From Artocarpus heterophyllus (lineage: Eukaryota > Streptophyta > Magnoliopsida > Rosales > Moraceae), in contig CM046332.1 of NCBI GenBank assembly GCA_025403435.1, positions 1,719,530 to 1,783,529 of the forward strand: 64,000 nt of DNA. The letters run 5' to 3'. Both the position numbers and the translations under genes were made by a program. This document shows, piece after piece, positions 10,621 to 21,852 of the stretch. The notes beneath the pieces were generated by a model. It ran no database searches and was not told the DNA's origin. It saw only the letters and a list, made by a program, of their open reading frames with translations. Every line of letters begins with the position of its first letter. The stretch's first letter is position 1.

Positions 10621-12958
10621 TTGAAGAATCAAGTGATACTTGGGTCATAGATTTTAGGGCTATTAATCATATTTGTGTTTCTCTACAGGGGTTCAAGGAA
10701 ACAAGAAATCTACTAAGCGAGCACTTCACATTATGGATAGGTGATGGATCCTTAGTGTTGGTTGAAGCAGTTGGAGACGTCCATCTTTATTTTGATAGTT
10801 GTAGAAGCTTAGTTTTGAGAGATTGTATTTATGTTCCTAAACTTAAAAGGAATTTAATTTCTATTGCTTGTTTATTTAAGGATTCTTATTCAGTTTCTTT
10901 TAATAATAAAGTTATAATTGGTAAAAATAAATCTTTTATCTGTAGTGGATGGATACAAAACAATCTATATTTTATCAAACCTAAGATGGACTCACTGCTG
11001 AACACTAAGATCAACGATAATTCTAAAAGGATTAAAACTTCTCACTCTAATAAGACTTATCTTTAGCACTTGTGATCAGGTCACATTGGCCTGAATAAGA
11101 TTCAAAGGTTGGTAATGAATAGACCTTTAAGTCATTTAGAGGTAGAATCTATACCACAATGTGAATATTGTTTGGAGGGAAAAATGACCAAAAGACCATT
11201 TGGGTCTAAGGGCAATCGAGCCAAAGGAGTTCTAGAACTTGTGCATAGTGATGTTTGTAGTCCCATGAACATTAAGGCACGAGGAGGGTGTGGGTATTTT
11301 GTCACTTTTATCAATGAGTGCTCGAGATATTGGTATGTCTACCTAATGCATCATAACAGCGAAACTGTTGACAAGTTGAAAGAGTTTCAACCTAAAATGA
11401 AGAAGCAATTAGGTAAACCTATAAAGACACTTCGATCCGATTAAGGCATAGAGTACCTCTCCGATGAGTTCTTAGGATAGTTGGTAGAGAATGGAATTTT
11501 ATCTTATTTGACTATGTCAGGTACTCCGCAGTATAATGGCATTGCTAATAGAAGGAATAGGACTTTATTGGACATGGTTAGGTCCATGATGAGTTATTCA
11601 ACATTGCCTTTATGTAGCTGATGAAGTAGTTATATAAGTTCAAAAATCTGATCAGTGAAGCTTCGGCTAATGGTGAGGTAAACTTGACAATTGCATTTGG
11701 TTCCAAGTCCAATTCTAGGAGTTGAAGAAAACAAAAGGCCAAAAAGGGGAAAACTTCTATTCTGGCAAATGGCAAGGATAAGAAGATAAATAAGAGGAAC
11801 CAAAAGAAACTAAAGTTTTTTTTTTTTTTTTTTTTTTTTGCAGAAAAGTTGGGCATATAAAGTAGAATTAAGAAACTAAAGTTTTTTTTTTTGGCAAAAA
11901 AGTTGGGCATATAAAGAAGAATTGCAAGGGCTTCCTGTCTAAAGGAAGTAGGTGCAAACTTCTGGTAATTAAAACTTGTTTAGTCAAAGAACCAAGTGAC
12001 ACTTGGGCATATATTCTGGTACGACTAATCATGTTTGTGTTTCTCAAAAGGGATTAAGGAAAGAAGAAGTTTACTACATGAGCACTTCACACTTCGGATG
12101 GACAATGAATCCTTAGTGTTGGCTAAAGCAGTGGGAGACGTCCATCTTCACTTTGATAATTTTGGGACTTTGGTTTTGAGAGATTGTTTTTATGTTCCTA
12201 AACTTAAAAAGAATTTGATATCTGTAGCTTGTTTATTTAAAGACTCTTATTCAGTATCTTTTAATAATAAAGTGGTGATTCATAAAAACAAATCTTTTAT
12301 TAGTGACAGATAGATGCAAAATAATCTATATGTTATCAAACATAAAATGGATTCACTGCTAAACACTAAGGTTAATAATAACTCTAAAAGACTTAAAACT
12401 TGTCACTCTAATAAGACTTATCTTTGGCATTTGTGAATTGGTCATATTAGCCTGAATAGGATTCAAAGGCTAGCAAAGGATAGACCTTTAGGTCACTTAG
12501 AGGTAGAATCTATACCACAATGTAAACCTTGTTCGGAGAGTGAAATGACCAAAAGACCATTTGGGTCTAAGGGCAATAGGGCCAAAGGGGTTCTAGAACT
12601 TGTGCATAGTGATGTTTGCAAACCAATGAACATCCAGGCACGAGGAGAATATGAGTACTTCGTCACTTTTATCAATGATTACTCAAGATATGGGTATGTC
12701 TACCTAATGCAACATAAAAGCAAAACTTTTGATAAGTTCAGGGAGTTTTGGGCTAAAGCGGAGAAGCAATTATGTAAACCCATAATGGTACTTCGATCCG
12801 ATCGAGTAGAGAATACCTCTCCGATGAGTTCTTAGGACACTTATCCTATTTGACTGTGTTGAGCACTCCGCAGCAAAATGGGATTGCTGAGAGAAGGAAT
12901 AGGACTTTGTTGGACATAGTTAGGTCCATGATGAGTTATCTAACATTAGCTTTGTCAT
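10329..12958 (+). repeat. 1.29-kb tandem duplication of gag C-terminus, protease and integrase
   Basis: The segment 10329-11618 is repeated, with divergence, at 11619-12958. Anchors: TGATGAAGCAGTTG at 10329 and TGATGAAGTAGTTA at 11619. The shared word GGTCCATGATGAGTTAT lies just before the end of each copy, near 11581 and 12925. Both copies hold zinc-knuckle remnant, protease, GAG-pre-integrase and integrase start. The copies differ at many codons, so the duplication is old or joins two related elements. Confidence 0.88.
10621..11618 (+). pseudogene. Element B protease-integrase, first copy
   Basis: Plus-strand copia protease and integrase. The protease motif is decayed (VIDFRAINH where DSGATNH is expected, about 10650). 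The stretch 10755-11066 has LRDCIYVPKLKRNLISIACL, the conserved end of the protease region. GAG-pre-integrase (HIGLNKIQRL) and the zinc-binding CEYCLEGKMTKRPF follow. The integrase core begins with LELVHSDVCSPM and YFVTFINECSRYWYVYL up to 11444. A stop follows TLRSD, where the next catalytic region starts. GIANRRNRTLLDMVR marks the end before the duplication joint at 11618. Confidence 0.85.
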
Positions 12959-13440
12959 TTTGGGGATATGCACCATAAACTGCATGTTATCTTTTCAACA
13001 ATGTGCCTTCAAAATTAGTTCCTAAAACTCCTTGCGAGTTATGGATGGGTGGGAAGACATCTTGAAACCATAGTCTCATATAGGGATGTCTGGCTCATGT
13101 CCCGTACAAGGAAGTGAACAAGTTGGAAGTACATTTGAAAGTTTGTGTGTTTGTAGGATATCCAAAAGTAACAAAGGGAGGTTATTTCTATAGCCCAACG
13201 AAAATAAAGTTGTGGTTTCAACGAATGCAACATTTCTTGAGGAAAGTTACATGAATGACTTTAAGCCTCGAAGAAAAGTGCTACTCAAGGAGTTGGTGAG
13301 TGATTCAATTACTCCAGGGGTTCTGGTTGAAACAAATCCAATCAATGTAGAAAAATTAACCAAACAACAACCTAAGGGGCTTCGGCATAGTGGGATGTCA
13401 AGCATCAACCTGAGAAGTATATGTTTTATCATGAAGCTAC
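11619..13440 (+). pseudogene. Element B protease-integrase, second copy
   Basis: Repeats the gag C-terminus, knuckle region, protease (LRDCFYVPKLKKNLISVACL, about 12175-12235), GAG-pre-integrase (CHSNKTYLWHL) and integrase (LELVHSDVCKPM, YFVTFINDYSRYGYVYL). It then continues further than copy one into the integrase C-terminal region (AERRNRTLLD, about 12889-12918, and a linker to about 13440). The knuckle region contains a small local duplication around two oligo-T runs (11813-11839 and 11882-11893), each followed by AAAAGTTGGGCATATAAAG. Many stops. Confidence 0.82.
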
Positions 13441-15015
13441 TTGGCTGAACTGGTTGAACATGATAGGGATCCTTACACTTATATTGAGGCTATAAAGGAT
13501 ATTGATTTAAAGCTCTAGACAAAAGCTATGAACACTAAGATAAAATCTATGGAGACTAATCAAGTTTGGGAACTTATAGAACTTCCTAAAGGGGTAAACC
13601 AATAAGGAGTAACTGGATCTACAAGAGCAAGAAAGGAGGAGATGGAAAATTTGAAACCTATAAGGTTAGACTGGTAGCAAAGGGATACACACAAAAGAAA
13701 GGACTCGATTACAAGGAAACCATTTCAATTGTAGCCATGTTTAAGTCCATCCACATTCTCTTGTCCATAGTTACCGCTCTCAACTACGAGATTTGGCAAA
13801 TGGATGTCAAGATGGCTTTTCTGAATGGCTATCTTGATGAGTCCGTATATATGGTGCAACTAGATGGGTTCAAGGCTAAGGGTCAAGAGAGCATGGTCCG
13901 TAAGCTGCTAAAGCCAATTTATGGGATTAAACAGGCTTCCCGTTCTTGGAACATAAGATTTGATCAAGTGATGAAGACTTAATGGTTCAAACAAAATGTG
14001 GACAAACCATACGTTTACAAACATATTAAGGATGGGAAGGAGATTTTTCTACTGCTCTATATGGATAACATTCTGCTTTTTGACAATGAAGTTAAGCCGT
14101 TGTCATCGGTCTAATTATGGTTCACTAAGCAGTTTGACATGAAAGACTTGGGTGAAGCTAATTATGTTCTCAGTATCCAGATCTTTCAGGATAGGAAAAA
14201 CAAAATGATATCTTTATCCCAAGCTACATGCATAGATAAAATTCTCAAGAAGTATGCAATGTAGAATTCTAAGAAAGGTAGGCAGTCATCTAGGTCTGGA
14301 ATTACTCTTTCTAAGAAAGACTCCAAAGTCTGATGAAGAAAGAAAATACATGAAGAAGGTGCTTTATGCTTCCGCAGTGGGTTCTCTCATGTATGCGATG
14401 CTTACATATGATCGGACATTTGTTATACACTCGGGATAGTAAGTCGATTTCTATCGAATCCAGGACCAAACCACTAGGTTGCAATCAAGCATATTTTCGA
14501 GTACTTGAGAAGGATTAGAGGTCATATGCTAGTGTATTCGGGTGAGGATCTAACAACTCTAGGATATATTGATTAGGATTTTCAATCTTGTTTGGATTCG
14601 AGAAGATTAACTTTTGGTTCTATGTTTACTCTGGGTGGAGGGGCCATTGTTTGGAGAAGTATCAAGCAAGATTGCACTTTGAATTCAATGATAGATGCTG
14701 AGTATGTGGCAGCTAGTGATGCTTCAAAAAAAGTAGTGTAGCTTCGCAAGGTCCTTGGGGATCTCGAGATAATTCTTGGTATGGATAAGGCAGTAGCTAA
14801 TGCTAAAGAACCAAGATTTTGCAAGAAGAGTAAGCATATTCATTGAAAATATCATGTGATAAAGGACTTCGTTGAGGCTAAGCATGTTGCAATATGCAAA
14901 ATCGCATCTGAGGACAATTTAGCCGATCCTTTCACGAAGACACTAACTACAAGAGTTTTCGAGAAGCATGTTAAGGCTATAGGAATGCAAGACATGTCAT
15001 ATTTACTCACTTAAT
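13441..15015 (+). pseudogene. Element B reverse transcriptase and RNase H
   Basis: The RT begins at about 13540 (TNQVWELIELPKGV). The stretch 13737-13982 has WQMDVKMAFLNGYLDESVYM and LLKPIYGIKQASRSWNIRFD. The catalytic box reads YMDN (14058-14069) where YVDD is expected; the Asn codon AAC is one G-to-A step from GAC. RNase H remnants follow: DFQSCLDSRRLTFGSMFTLG at about 14577, EYVAASDAS at about 14700, and KYHVIKDF and ASEDNLADPFTKTLTTRVF near 14850-14960. Stops interrupt all parts. Order and motifs are those of plant copia pol. Confidence 0.88.
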
Positions 15016-15017
15016 GC

Positions 15018-15028
15018 ACGTAGGAGAT
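15018..15028 (+). other. Polypurine tract of element B
   Basis: ACGTAGGAGAT lies immediately upstream of the 3' LTR start TGTTAGACC. The equivalent site in element J is AGTGGGAGAT. Confidence 0.75.
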
Positions 15029-15214
15029 TGTTAGACCAGTTGGTTGAGGCTCTTCTGGAATGTTCTTCTCTTCACAGATTGTTGCTGCTTTTCGATTCAC
15101 AAAAGAGGTTAATAAGATCTGTTATTAATTTATATATTTAGTATGTCAAACTTGGGTTTTAGAAAATACTCTAATTTAAAATTTTTAAATTATATTGCAT
15201 ATTATTTTTTAATA
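15029..15214 (+). repeat. Element B 3' LTR, internally deleted
   Basis: The first eight bases TGTTAGAC match the LTR start, then the sequence jumps to CAGTTGGTTGAGGCTCTTC. That text lies about 1.8 kb further into the full LTR (compare the reverse complement of about 5390-5360). It continues through GTATGTCAAACTTGGGTTTT to the LTR end near 15214. AGAC occurs at both sides of the deleted segment. Only 186 bp remain. Confidence 0.85.
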
Positions 15215-15452
15215 ATAATTGGCTTTGTCTACTAGTAATTGGTAAAATTAGTAGTCCATCTCCTCTTTCTATCCAATTTTTAGTTTCAAAACTTAATCCA
15301 TCTAGAAAGATTCCTAACAAGCAATCCCAGGAAAAATCGTGGTAAGGAAACCAATCTAGTAAATTTCTATATCTCCACCAAGCACTATAAAGTGGCTCCA
15401 AGTATTGTTGGGAAAAAGCTGTGATAATTTCTTTATGAACTACTTTAAACAT
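15215..15452 (-). pseudogene. Element C gag fragment
   Basis: An open stretch of about 80 residues beyond the LTR joint resembles the gypsy/Tat retrotransposon gag domain. It has the pattern EPLYSAWWRYRNLLDWFPYH followed by IFLDGLSFETKNWIE, matching the family's PLYxAWxRFxxLLxxCPHHG and FYxGL segments. The N-terminal part upstream is not open and the C-terminal part is lost at the joint with element B near 15214. It lies downstream of a Tat-type PBS in the right orientation, which supports the call. Confidence 0.65.
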
Positions 15453-15989
15453 TTTTAATTTTTAAAAATTTTTTTAGACATATGAAACCAAACAAACACA
15501 AAAAGAAAAACAAGCAAAATTAGTCCACATGAACAATAACCTGATACAAACATGCATATGACATGGACAAATACTTTTTGGCTTTTTTGGTTTTTTTTTA
15601 CTTTTTTTATTTATTTTGCTATTTTTGGCTCCTACAAAACAATAAAATTAATAACAAAAAATATTAACAGAAACATTAATAGGATTAGACAATACAACCA
15701 TCCCTTTAAGATAATAGAAAAATAAAAGTGCTGAAAAAGGAAAAAAGTTAGAAGTTAGAAATTAGATTAGATAGTTAGAAAATTAGAAGTGTTGGAAATA
15801 TAAAAGTTAGATGTTAAAAAATTAGAAAGAAAAATAATGTACAGAAAAATAAAGTGGAGAAATAAAAATATATGTGTGCAATAATAATAAGGTAGGTTAC
15901 CCAACCATATATACATATATATATATATGTATGTATGTATATATATATATATAATATACTTATATATTGTGTTTATGAATGTATTCTCA
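15453..15989 (-). other. Leader of element C with TA microsatellite
   Basis: AT-rich sequence with oligo-T runs and a TA/TG microsatellite at about 15908-15958. No open frame of note. Confidence 0.5.
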
Positions 15990-16004
15990 CCGGTAATGGC
16001 GCCA
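15990..16004 (-). other. Primer binding site of element C
   Basis: The minus strand reads TGGCGCCATTACCGG a few bases inside the LTR. It closely matches the TGGCGCCGTTGCCGG site usual for plant Tat/Athila gypsy elements. Confidence 0.85.
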
Positions 16005-16010
16005 AAAACT

Positions 16011-18169
16011 TGTTCGGGTTTAAAAATGTAAGTCTAATATAACCTCAAGTATAAAGTTGTCCAAGTAATAATACTCAGTGAATCCAATGTCGATCCCATA
16101 GAGAAAAGCTATTGCAAAGGTAAAATATATGGTTATATTATTTTTATTTGTTAGTTAAAGAATTTGAGGATTAAAGTCAATTTATATACAATATTTACAC
16201 ATTTTTTACTATTTCTACTTTTAGATTTTTTTGTGATTTTTGGAACTTCAATAATAAAAAATGTGATTTAAATTAAAATGATAAATGGAATTTCAATAAG
16301 TGCAATTATATAGAAGATGGAACTTTAACAACAAGTGTAATTTTAACTTAAAAAAACAACAATTATAACAATGCTGAGGATTAAAGGTTTTATTCTTTCA
16401 ATTAACTTAAATATATTCTAGTTTTTCTAAGATTATTTATTAAAATAGTTAAAGTATACAATATGTTATCTTTTGTCTACAATAAATAAAGAGTTACAAA
16501 GCATTTAATGTGCCGATTCATGTCTATAATACATCAAAAACTCGTTTGTAACAAATAAGTTTGATTTCAAAATTAACTAACTAAAATCACCAACAAAAGT
16601 AAAGTTAAGCATTTACCGTGACATTTTCTGTCTACGAATAATCAAAATGTTTCTAATCATTACCCATGCCAACCTATATCTATAATAAATCAAAACTAAA
16701 TGTTGCCAGAATCTTAGCTAAGTAAACATAAAGATTATAAGTTTTCTAAAAATGATTTTAACATTATAACTGGTTTAAAGACTTTGAAAAACAAAAAATA
16801 TTTAACTTAACTTTGTTAGAATTTTCTCCCCTCTCTGCAGCTAAAAAGGAAATTAGAAAGACATTATGAAAATAAAAACATACATAATAGTAAACATAAC
16901 TAAAAATTGCAACAACATAAACTTAAAAATTAATACTATTTTACAAAAACTAAAACTAGAAACTAAGAAAACAAAAAACTTAGAACTATGTTTTTACAAG
17001 AAGATAGGAATTTCTCATAAGGAAAAGGGGTGAAGAATACATGCCATGGGGGGTGTTTATGGTAGAAAAATGGTAACTATTTACAAGATTTTTTATATTT
17101 TTAATTTATTGTTTTATTATTTTTATTATTTTATTTGGATATTTTTGATTCAAAATGATTAAGATGGAATTTTGAGACATTTGGGATTTTTTTTTAATAA
17201 TTGTTTTTGGTCCCACGTTTCTTCAATCAGATTTAAAATCTAATTTAGACATTTTCTTTTACTATTTTTCTTATTTTTTCTCTCACTTGAATCAATCCAA
17301 AGGGTCTAAGTTTTACTTCTTGATCTGCTGTGGCGCCCATAACCACCAGATAAGCGAGGCTCCTAGATTGCGCTAACTTTGACTCAATATGCGGCTACAA
17401 ATGAGGTGATGTAGCTAGGAAAGCTAGGCTACTGAATAAAGTTTTGGTACGTTGATCGAAGGGCAAAGAAAGGACACTCATATGGGCATGCTGCAGCGAA
17501 TTCTAGGGGGCTCTAGGATGCGTAGACGGCTCATCTGCTAGGCGGTTTGATCTGGTGGTCTTGAGCTTGCCACGTGGTATTTCTTTGGTTTTTATTTTTT
17601 TATTTTTGATGCATTTGACGCCCGTTTTTGCCCGTTTATACGTCATTTTTCTTGAAAATTTTAAGTCTAAAATAAAATAAATAAACTAAAATTAATTATT
17701 TTACAAACATAATTTTTACAATAATTTAAAAATATTTATTTTATAATAAAATACACAAAACACACTAAAATAAATAAATATTTCTAAAATTAACAAATCT
17801 TAACACATATATTATTTAAGACTCGAAAATATTTTTAGAAATTAGTAAAAATTTTATAAAATATATTTACAAACTCAAAACTTATTTACAAACACTTTAA
17901 GAGAAAATAAAATCACATAATATTATTTTTATGGTTTTGATTATTTACAAGCTAATTAATTATTAAATGTACAAAAATGATTCTAAAAATTATTAAAAAT
18001 ATTATTAAACATAAAAATAATAAAATCATATTTTTAAACATATTTTCATATAAATACACTAAAATACTAATTAACACACAAATGTTATAATTGAGGGATT
18101 TAACGAGAAATGTAAATACAAAATGATTGATTTTAACTATAAAAAATGTGCATTTTCACTGTCTCATCA
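16011..18169 (-). repeat. Element C 5' LTR
   Basis: 2159 bp, plus-strand TGTTCGGG to GTCTCATCA, TG/CA ends. The minus strand begins TGATGAGACAG, the usual TGATGAG start of Tat LTRs. A GC-rich block lies at about 17330-17575 and very AT-rich stretches on either side. The phrase CCAATGTCGATCCCATAG near the PBS end is also common in such LTRs. No partner LTR is in the window. The five bases after it (ATTGG, 18170-18174) would be one target duplication. Confidence 0.8.
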
Positions 18170-19240
18170 ATTGGCTTTTGATTCATCAGAATATCTAATA
18201 AATATGAATTTATGGGCCCTTGGGCCTAACTTCTCGTGCTTGTGAGAAGTCGTGTGAATGTACCCAATAAACCCTATAGACATAGGCCGACCAAATTGGG
18301 CTTTCGCCTAGTCTATTAACCATTATGGCTTGAAAGAAAAAATTTTGAGGGCACTCGGTTAAGGATAGAGGCCACAGTCAATAATGCATTTCTTAGAAGA
18401 ATATTGGGAGGTTGGCTTGCGCCATTCGACTTAACCATTTCTAACAGTGTAGGATTCCTTATTTTCGCTATGCCATTTTGTTGTGGAGTTTCAAGAATAA
18501 TGAATTGCCTTTGGATTCCTTTTTTATCGCATAATTCCTTGAATTGTTTAGGTAGACAGTCACGGCCTCAGTCAGTGCTAAAAGCTTTGATATATCTTTC
18601 TTTTTGATTCTCAACTAAATTCATAAACAATTTAAAGTAGCCTAATGCTGCAAACTTATGGGAGGTCAAATAGACATGACTATAGCATGTAAAATCATAT
18701 ATAAAAGTGATAAAATAGGAGGCACTATGCCTTGTCCTCACATTCAATGGGCCACATATGTCAAAATGTACTAATTCTAGAGGAATTAATGTTTTCCTAG
18801 TTAACTTTTTAGTCAAACAATGTTTGCAAGTGAGCAATTCAATTTTAGTGATTTGGCCTAATATGCCTTCTCTAGCTAATTTTTTCATTTTGTCTTGCCC
18901 TACATGGCCTAGCTTAGCATGCCTTATTTCATAATTAACATCATTTCTAGTAGTCAAATAAGAAACAACATTGTTATTATTATTCAAATAATCAATATCC
19001 AAAACCAAAAAGTCATCCATAGGAAAAGCACAACCGTAAAAAATTGTTCCTAAATATAAATCACAATAGTACTACAGAAATTAACATTAAAACCTAACCT
19101 AAGAAAGCTAACAACTAATAACAAGTTTCGCCAAACTTCAGGAGCATATAGAACATCATGCAGTAATAGAGTGTGTCCACCATGCAATTCTTGCTTGTAT
19201 GTGTCAATGCCTAACGTGAGCATGCACGCCAGCACCATTC
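18170..19240 (-). pseudogene. Element F copia protease and integrase
   Basis: 19238-19050 holds the end of the protease region (LHGGHTLLLHDVLYAPEVWR). The stretch 19020-18568 has GAG-pre-integrase (YEIRHAKLGHVGQDKMKKLA), zinc-binding Cys residues (TCKHCLTKK), and the integrase core start ELVHFDICGPL with SYFITFIYDFTCYSHVYL. After a frameshift the core continues (FKELCDKKGIQRQFIILET, QQNG at about 18470). The C-terminal end reads to PRAHKFIFIRYSDES at about 18180, where the gypsy LTR cuts it. Stops and frameshifts show it is dead. Confidence 0.85.
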
Positions 19241-19429
19241 CTCATGTAAAGTCCTCGGCTTCCTCTTGCAATCCGATGGTACTTTACGAACTCGACTCGA
19301 TCTTTTGCAATGTGTTCGGTCGCTTTTGAATCAACAACCTAATATGGATGTGAGTGAGCAACCATAATATGACTACAAATAAAAACTTCATGAATAAGAG
19401 GGTCAGGGAGTACATTTCTCAGCTCAACA

Positions 19430-20266
19430 CAATCATGAGCAAAAATCCCTCCTTGTCACAGTTGAAACATCTCCTAAACTTACCCTTACCACCTCGTTTG
19501 GTTTTCTTGCACTTGGTGGTCTTTGCCTTCTTAGGTGCAGGTTCGTTGCCAAAGTCAATGTAGGAGCATGATTCTTGCACTTGGGCCTCTTTGCCCTACA
19601 TGAATCATCTTCAACCACATTGGCACTCCTCCTAGCCACATCATCTCTAGTAGCTTTTGACACTTCCAAGCTCTCAGTTTCAAGGTTGATGTGGCATGCC
19701 AAATTATCGAAAGTTTTGATGTTCTCATTGTATGTCATGCTCACCTTCATGGTTTTCCATGAATCTGGCAGAGAACAAAGCCTAACTTTGATCCACTACT
19801 CATCTATCATGTTGTTACAAGCTATTTTTAGCTCGCGAATCATAGTTAACATCGCTCTAAGATGCGGTTTCATAGTGTGGTTTAGGGGCATCTTATACGA
19901 TTCAAATTTTATAGTCAATACACATAGCCTAGTAGTAGAGGTTCTAACAAACTTGAGCTGTAGAACATCCTACGTCTCACACACAATAGCATGCTCCTCA
20001 AACTCGTCATTTAAATTGTTATGCATGCTACTTAACATGGTAAAGTGTGCACAACGACCTTTCTTTAGCCAAGCTTAATAGGCTTCTTGATCGTGACAGT
20101 GTTGAGCAGTGTTGTCAGGCTTAGGTGCAACCATGTCTAAGGTCAATGTGTCCAAAACCTCCTGCTCATCAAGGATGAATCAGATCATGCAGTGCCAAAT
20201 GTCATAATCGTCACCATCTAATTTTTTGGCTTTGTTCAGATCAACAACAATGTTCTTAGAGGCGAT
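19430..20266 (-). pseudogene. Element F copia gag
   Basis: A minus-strand gag reads from an expected start at 20266 (ATC where ATG is expected) through KKLDGDDYDIWH, FTMLSSMHNNLNDEFEEH, LTIKFESYKMPLNHTMKPHL and LPDSWKTMKVSMTYNENIKT. A basic linker and the start of a zinc knuckle (CFNCDKEG, in another frame) follow near 19450. These are the capsid and nucleocapsid hallmarks of the plant copia group with a DUF4219/UBN2 gag. At least three stops and one frameshift are present. Confidence 0.8.
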
Positions 20267-20505
20267 CTATTCATGCGCACAATGGACAATCAAATACTTA
20301 GCAAGAACCACACATAATAAATCATTTTGCAGCAAACATTTAAGACTAATTTTAATAATCTTCACAAGTCATAAATTCAAAAAAAATCGCTATGCTCATA
20401 ATCATCTCCTGTGACAAGTGTTAATTATTAAAATTGTCTAAATTTGTCCAAAATGCGTATAGAACAACAAAAGTTTCTACCACTATACCCCCACTAGATG
20501 TGAAA

Positions 20506-20506
<1 letters not shown>

Positions 20507-20547
<41 letters not shown>
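20507..20547. repeat. (TAA)n microsatellite
   Basis: About 13 uninterrupted AAT/TAA units. The Leu-rich minus-strand frame at 20421-20624 is an artefact of it. Confidence 0.95.
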
Positions 20548-20548
<1 letters not shown>

Positions 20549-21397
20549 TGTAATTAAGCATGCATTTGCAAATAAATAAATAATCACAACTATAATTTAT
20601 TGCAAATATTCCAAACATGCTCACATAGATAATTTTACTTAAAGCTTAAAATGAATAAATAAGCATCACCAAAAAATTTGTCACTACTATTATATATCAA
20701 TTTTCAAAAAATAAAAAATTGTACCATATATATATTTCCAAAGTCACATATTGTACATAATTCATATATACCCCAAAATTAAATGAATATATAGTACAAA
20801 TTCATATTAAAAAGAAAAATATGAAATCTTAAATTATTATCTAAAATAAAAAAAATAATGCATTAATTAAAAATGAAAAGGTAACAACGTTTTTTTTTTT
20901 TTGAAGGTTTGGTCACAGTCAGGGAATACAACAGCCCCTTTAGCTCAACTAGGGTCAGCCTAGGCGTAGCTGGGCTGCCTAGGAATGTCCTGGTGTGCTG
21001 GCCTAATGTTCAAGGCTGTTTTAGCCCACCAATAGGCTACTTGGTTTCCCATTGGGCGCTGTCCATGTGGCAACACGGCTAGAGGCCCAGTACGGGCCTG
21101 AGTTGCATACTGATGTATGACACAAATAAGGCCCTATCCTAGTACCATGTGCTAGGGTTGCCACTCTCTCGGTGCAGCAAGTGGCCACCACCTGCCGCTA
21201 GGACGAGCCAGTAATGGTGACATTCTGACGTCATCTCATTGTCTTGAATCCTGGTTCTAATGATGCCCGACTGTCACTTTATACCACCTCTGTAGTGGCG
21301 GGAGAAATTCATTCTCCACCAGGAGAGTGAGATTTTGATTTAATTCGGTTGCTGATTGAGGTTAATCATAATTGAACATTGAAATTTTGAAATTCAA

Positions 21398-21516
21398 GGT
21401 CCGTTTGGTTTGAGTATTTGAATAAAGTATTTGAATGAAGATTTAAATTTTTGTAAGAGAAAATACTGTAACAAAATGATTCAAACCATGATTCGAGTAT
21501 CGAAACAAACAGGCCC
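21398..21516. mobile_element. Short MITE with about 25-bp terminal inverted repeats
   Basis: The left end GGTCCGTTTGGTTTGAGTAT and the reverse complement of the right end GGGCCTGTTTGTTTCGATAC match with few changes. TCAA occurs directly outside both ends (21394-21397 and 21517-21520). The 119-bp length and termini of the GGxCCxGTTTG type suggest a Tourist/PIF-Harbinger- or hAT-derived MITE; the superfamily is not settled. Confidence 0.7.
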
Positions 21517-21852
21517 TCAACAACTTTAATAACACATAAAGAAATTTAGTATATGATATTTCAGCAGAAAGTAACTTCGAAAAGAATCCATTCATACAAA
21601 AATTATATAAAAATAAGCAAGGATAAAAAATTATTCACAGTAAAAGTTTAAGATTTCTCAATTTAACCTAATTTATTTTAGTAGTCATAAACTGTATGAT
21701 CATGAAACTGATATGGTAGAACAAAATCATCATTAATCATTATACGCCACATATTCAAAAATCAGGCTAAAATCATGGCCGCAACCATATAAACAAAAAT
21801 ATGCAAAAATTAGCACAAAAGCTGGCACTATTTTAGTGTTAGGGTTACATAT

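Larger units (their letters stand above)
5051..15214 (+). mobile_element. Element B: Ty1/copia retrotransposon with internal duplication
   Basis: Plus-strand copia element. Order: 5' LTR (5051-5196 plus 7209-8341, split by a solo LTR), PBS 8344, leader, gag, protease, integrase (the gag C-terminus to integrase segment is present twice), RT, RNase H, purine tract at about 15021-15028, and a 3' LTR reduced to 186 bp. All reading frames carry stops. The same LTR family occurs at 5197-7208, 34403-36919 and 61213-62569. B's right end abuts the gag of gypsy element C, so B probably inserted there or replaced the rest of C. No matching target duplication is clear. Confidence 0.85.
15215..18169 (-). 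mobile_element. Element C: Tat-type gypsy retrotransposon, 5' part only
   Basis: On the minus strand: LTR 18169-16011, Tat-type PBS at 16004-15990, leader 15989-15453, and a gag fragment 15452-15215, where element B's 3' LTR begins. The rest of the element is missing. The outer LTR end lies exactly where the copia integrase reading of element F stops (18170), so C inserted into F. Confidence 0.8.
20267..21852 (-). other. Leader of element F, with GC-rich block and MITE
   Basis: No coding capacity recognised. It contains a TAA/ATT microsatellite (about 20507-20547), an oligo-T run at 20890-20900, a GC-rich block at about 20905-21340 that may be a separate insertion, and a short MITE at 21398-21516. 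The right edge is element D. Confidence 0.5.

Noticed and set aside
18170..18180. Similarity of AATTGGCTTT at 15217 and 18169 as a possible target duplication of element C
   Set aside because: The left site lies in C's gag beside element B, not at an LTR end; probably chance.
20421..20624. Leu-repeat minus-strand frame
   Set aside because: Translation of a (TAA)n microsatellite.
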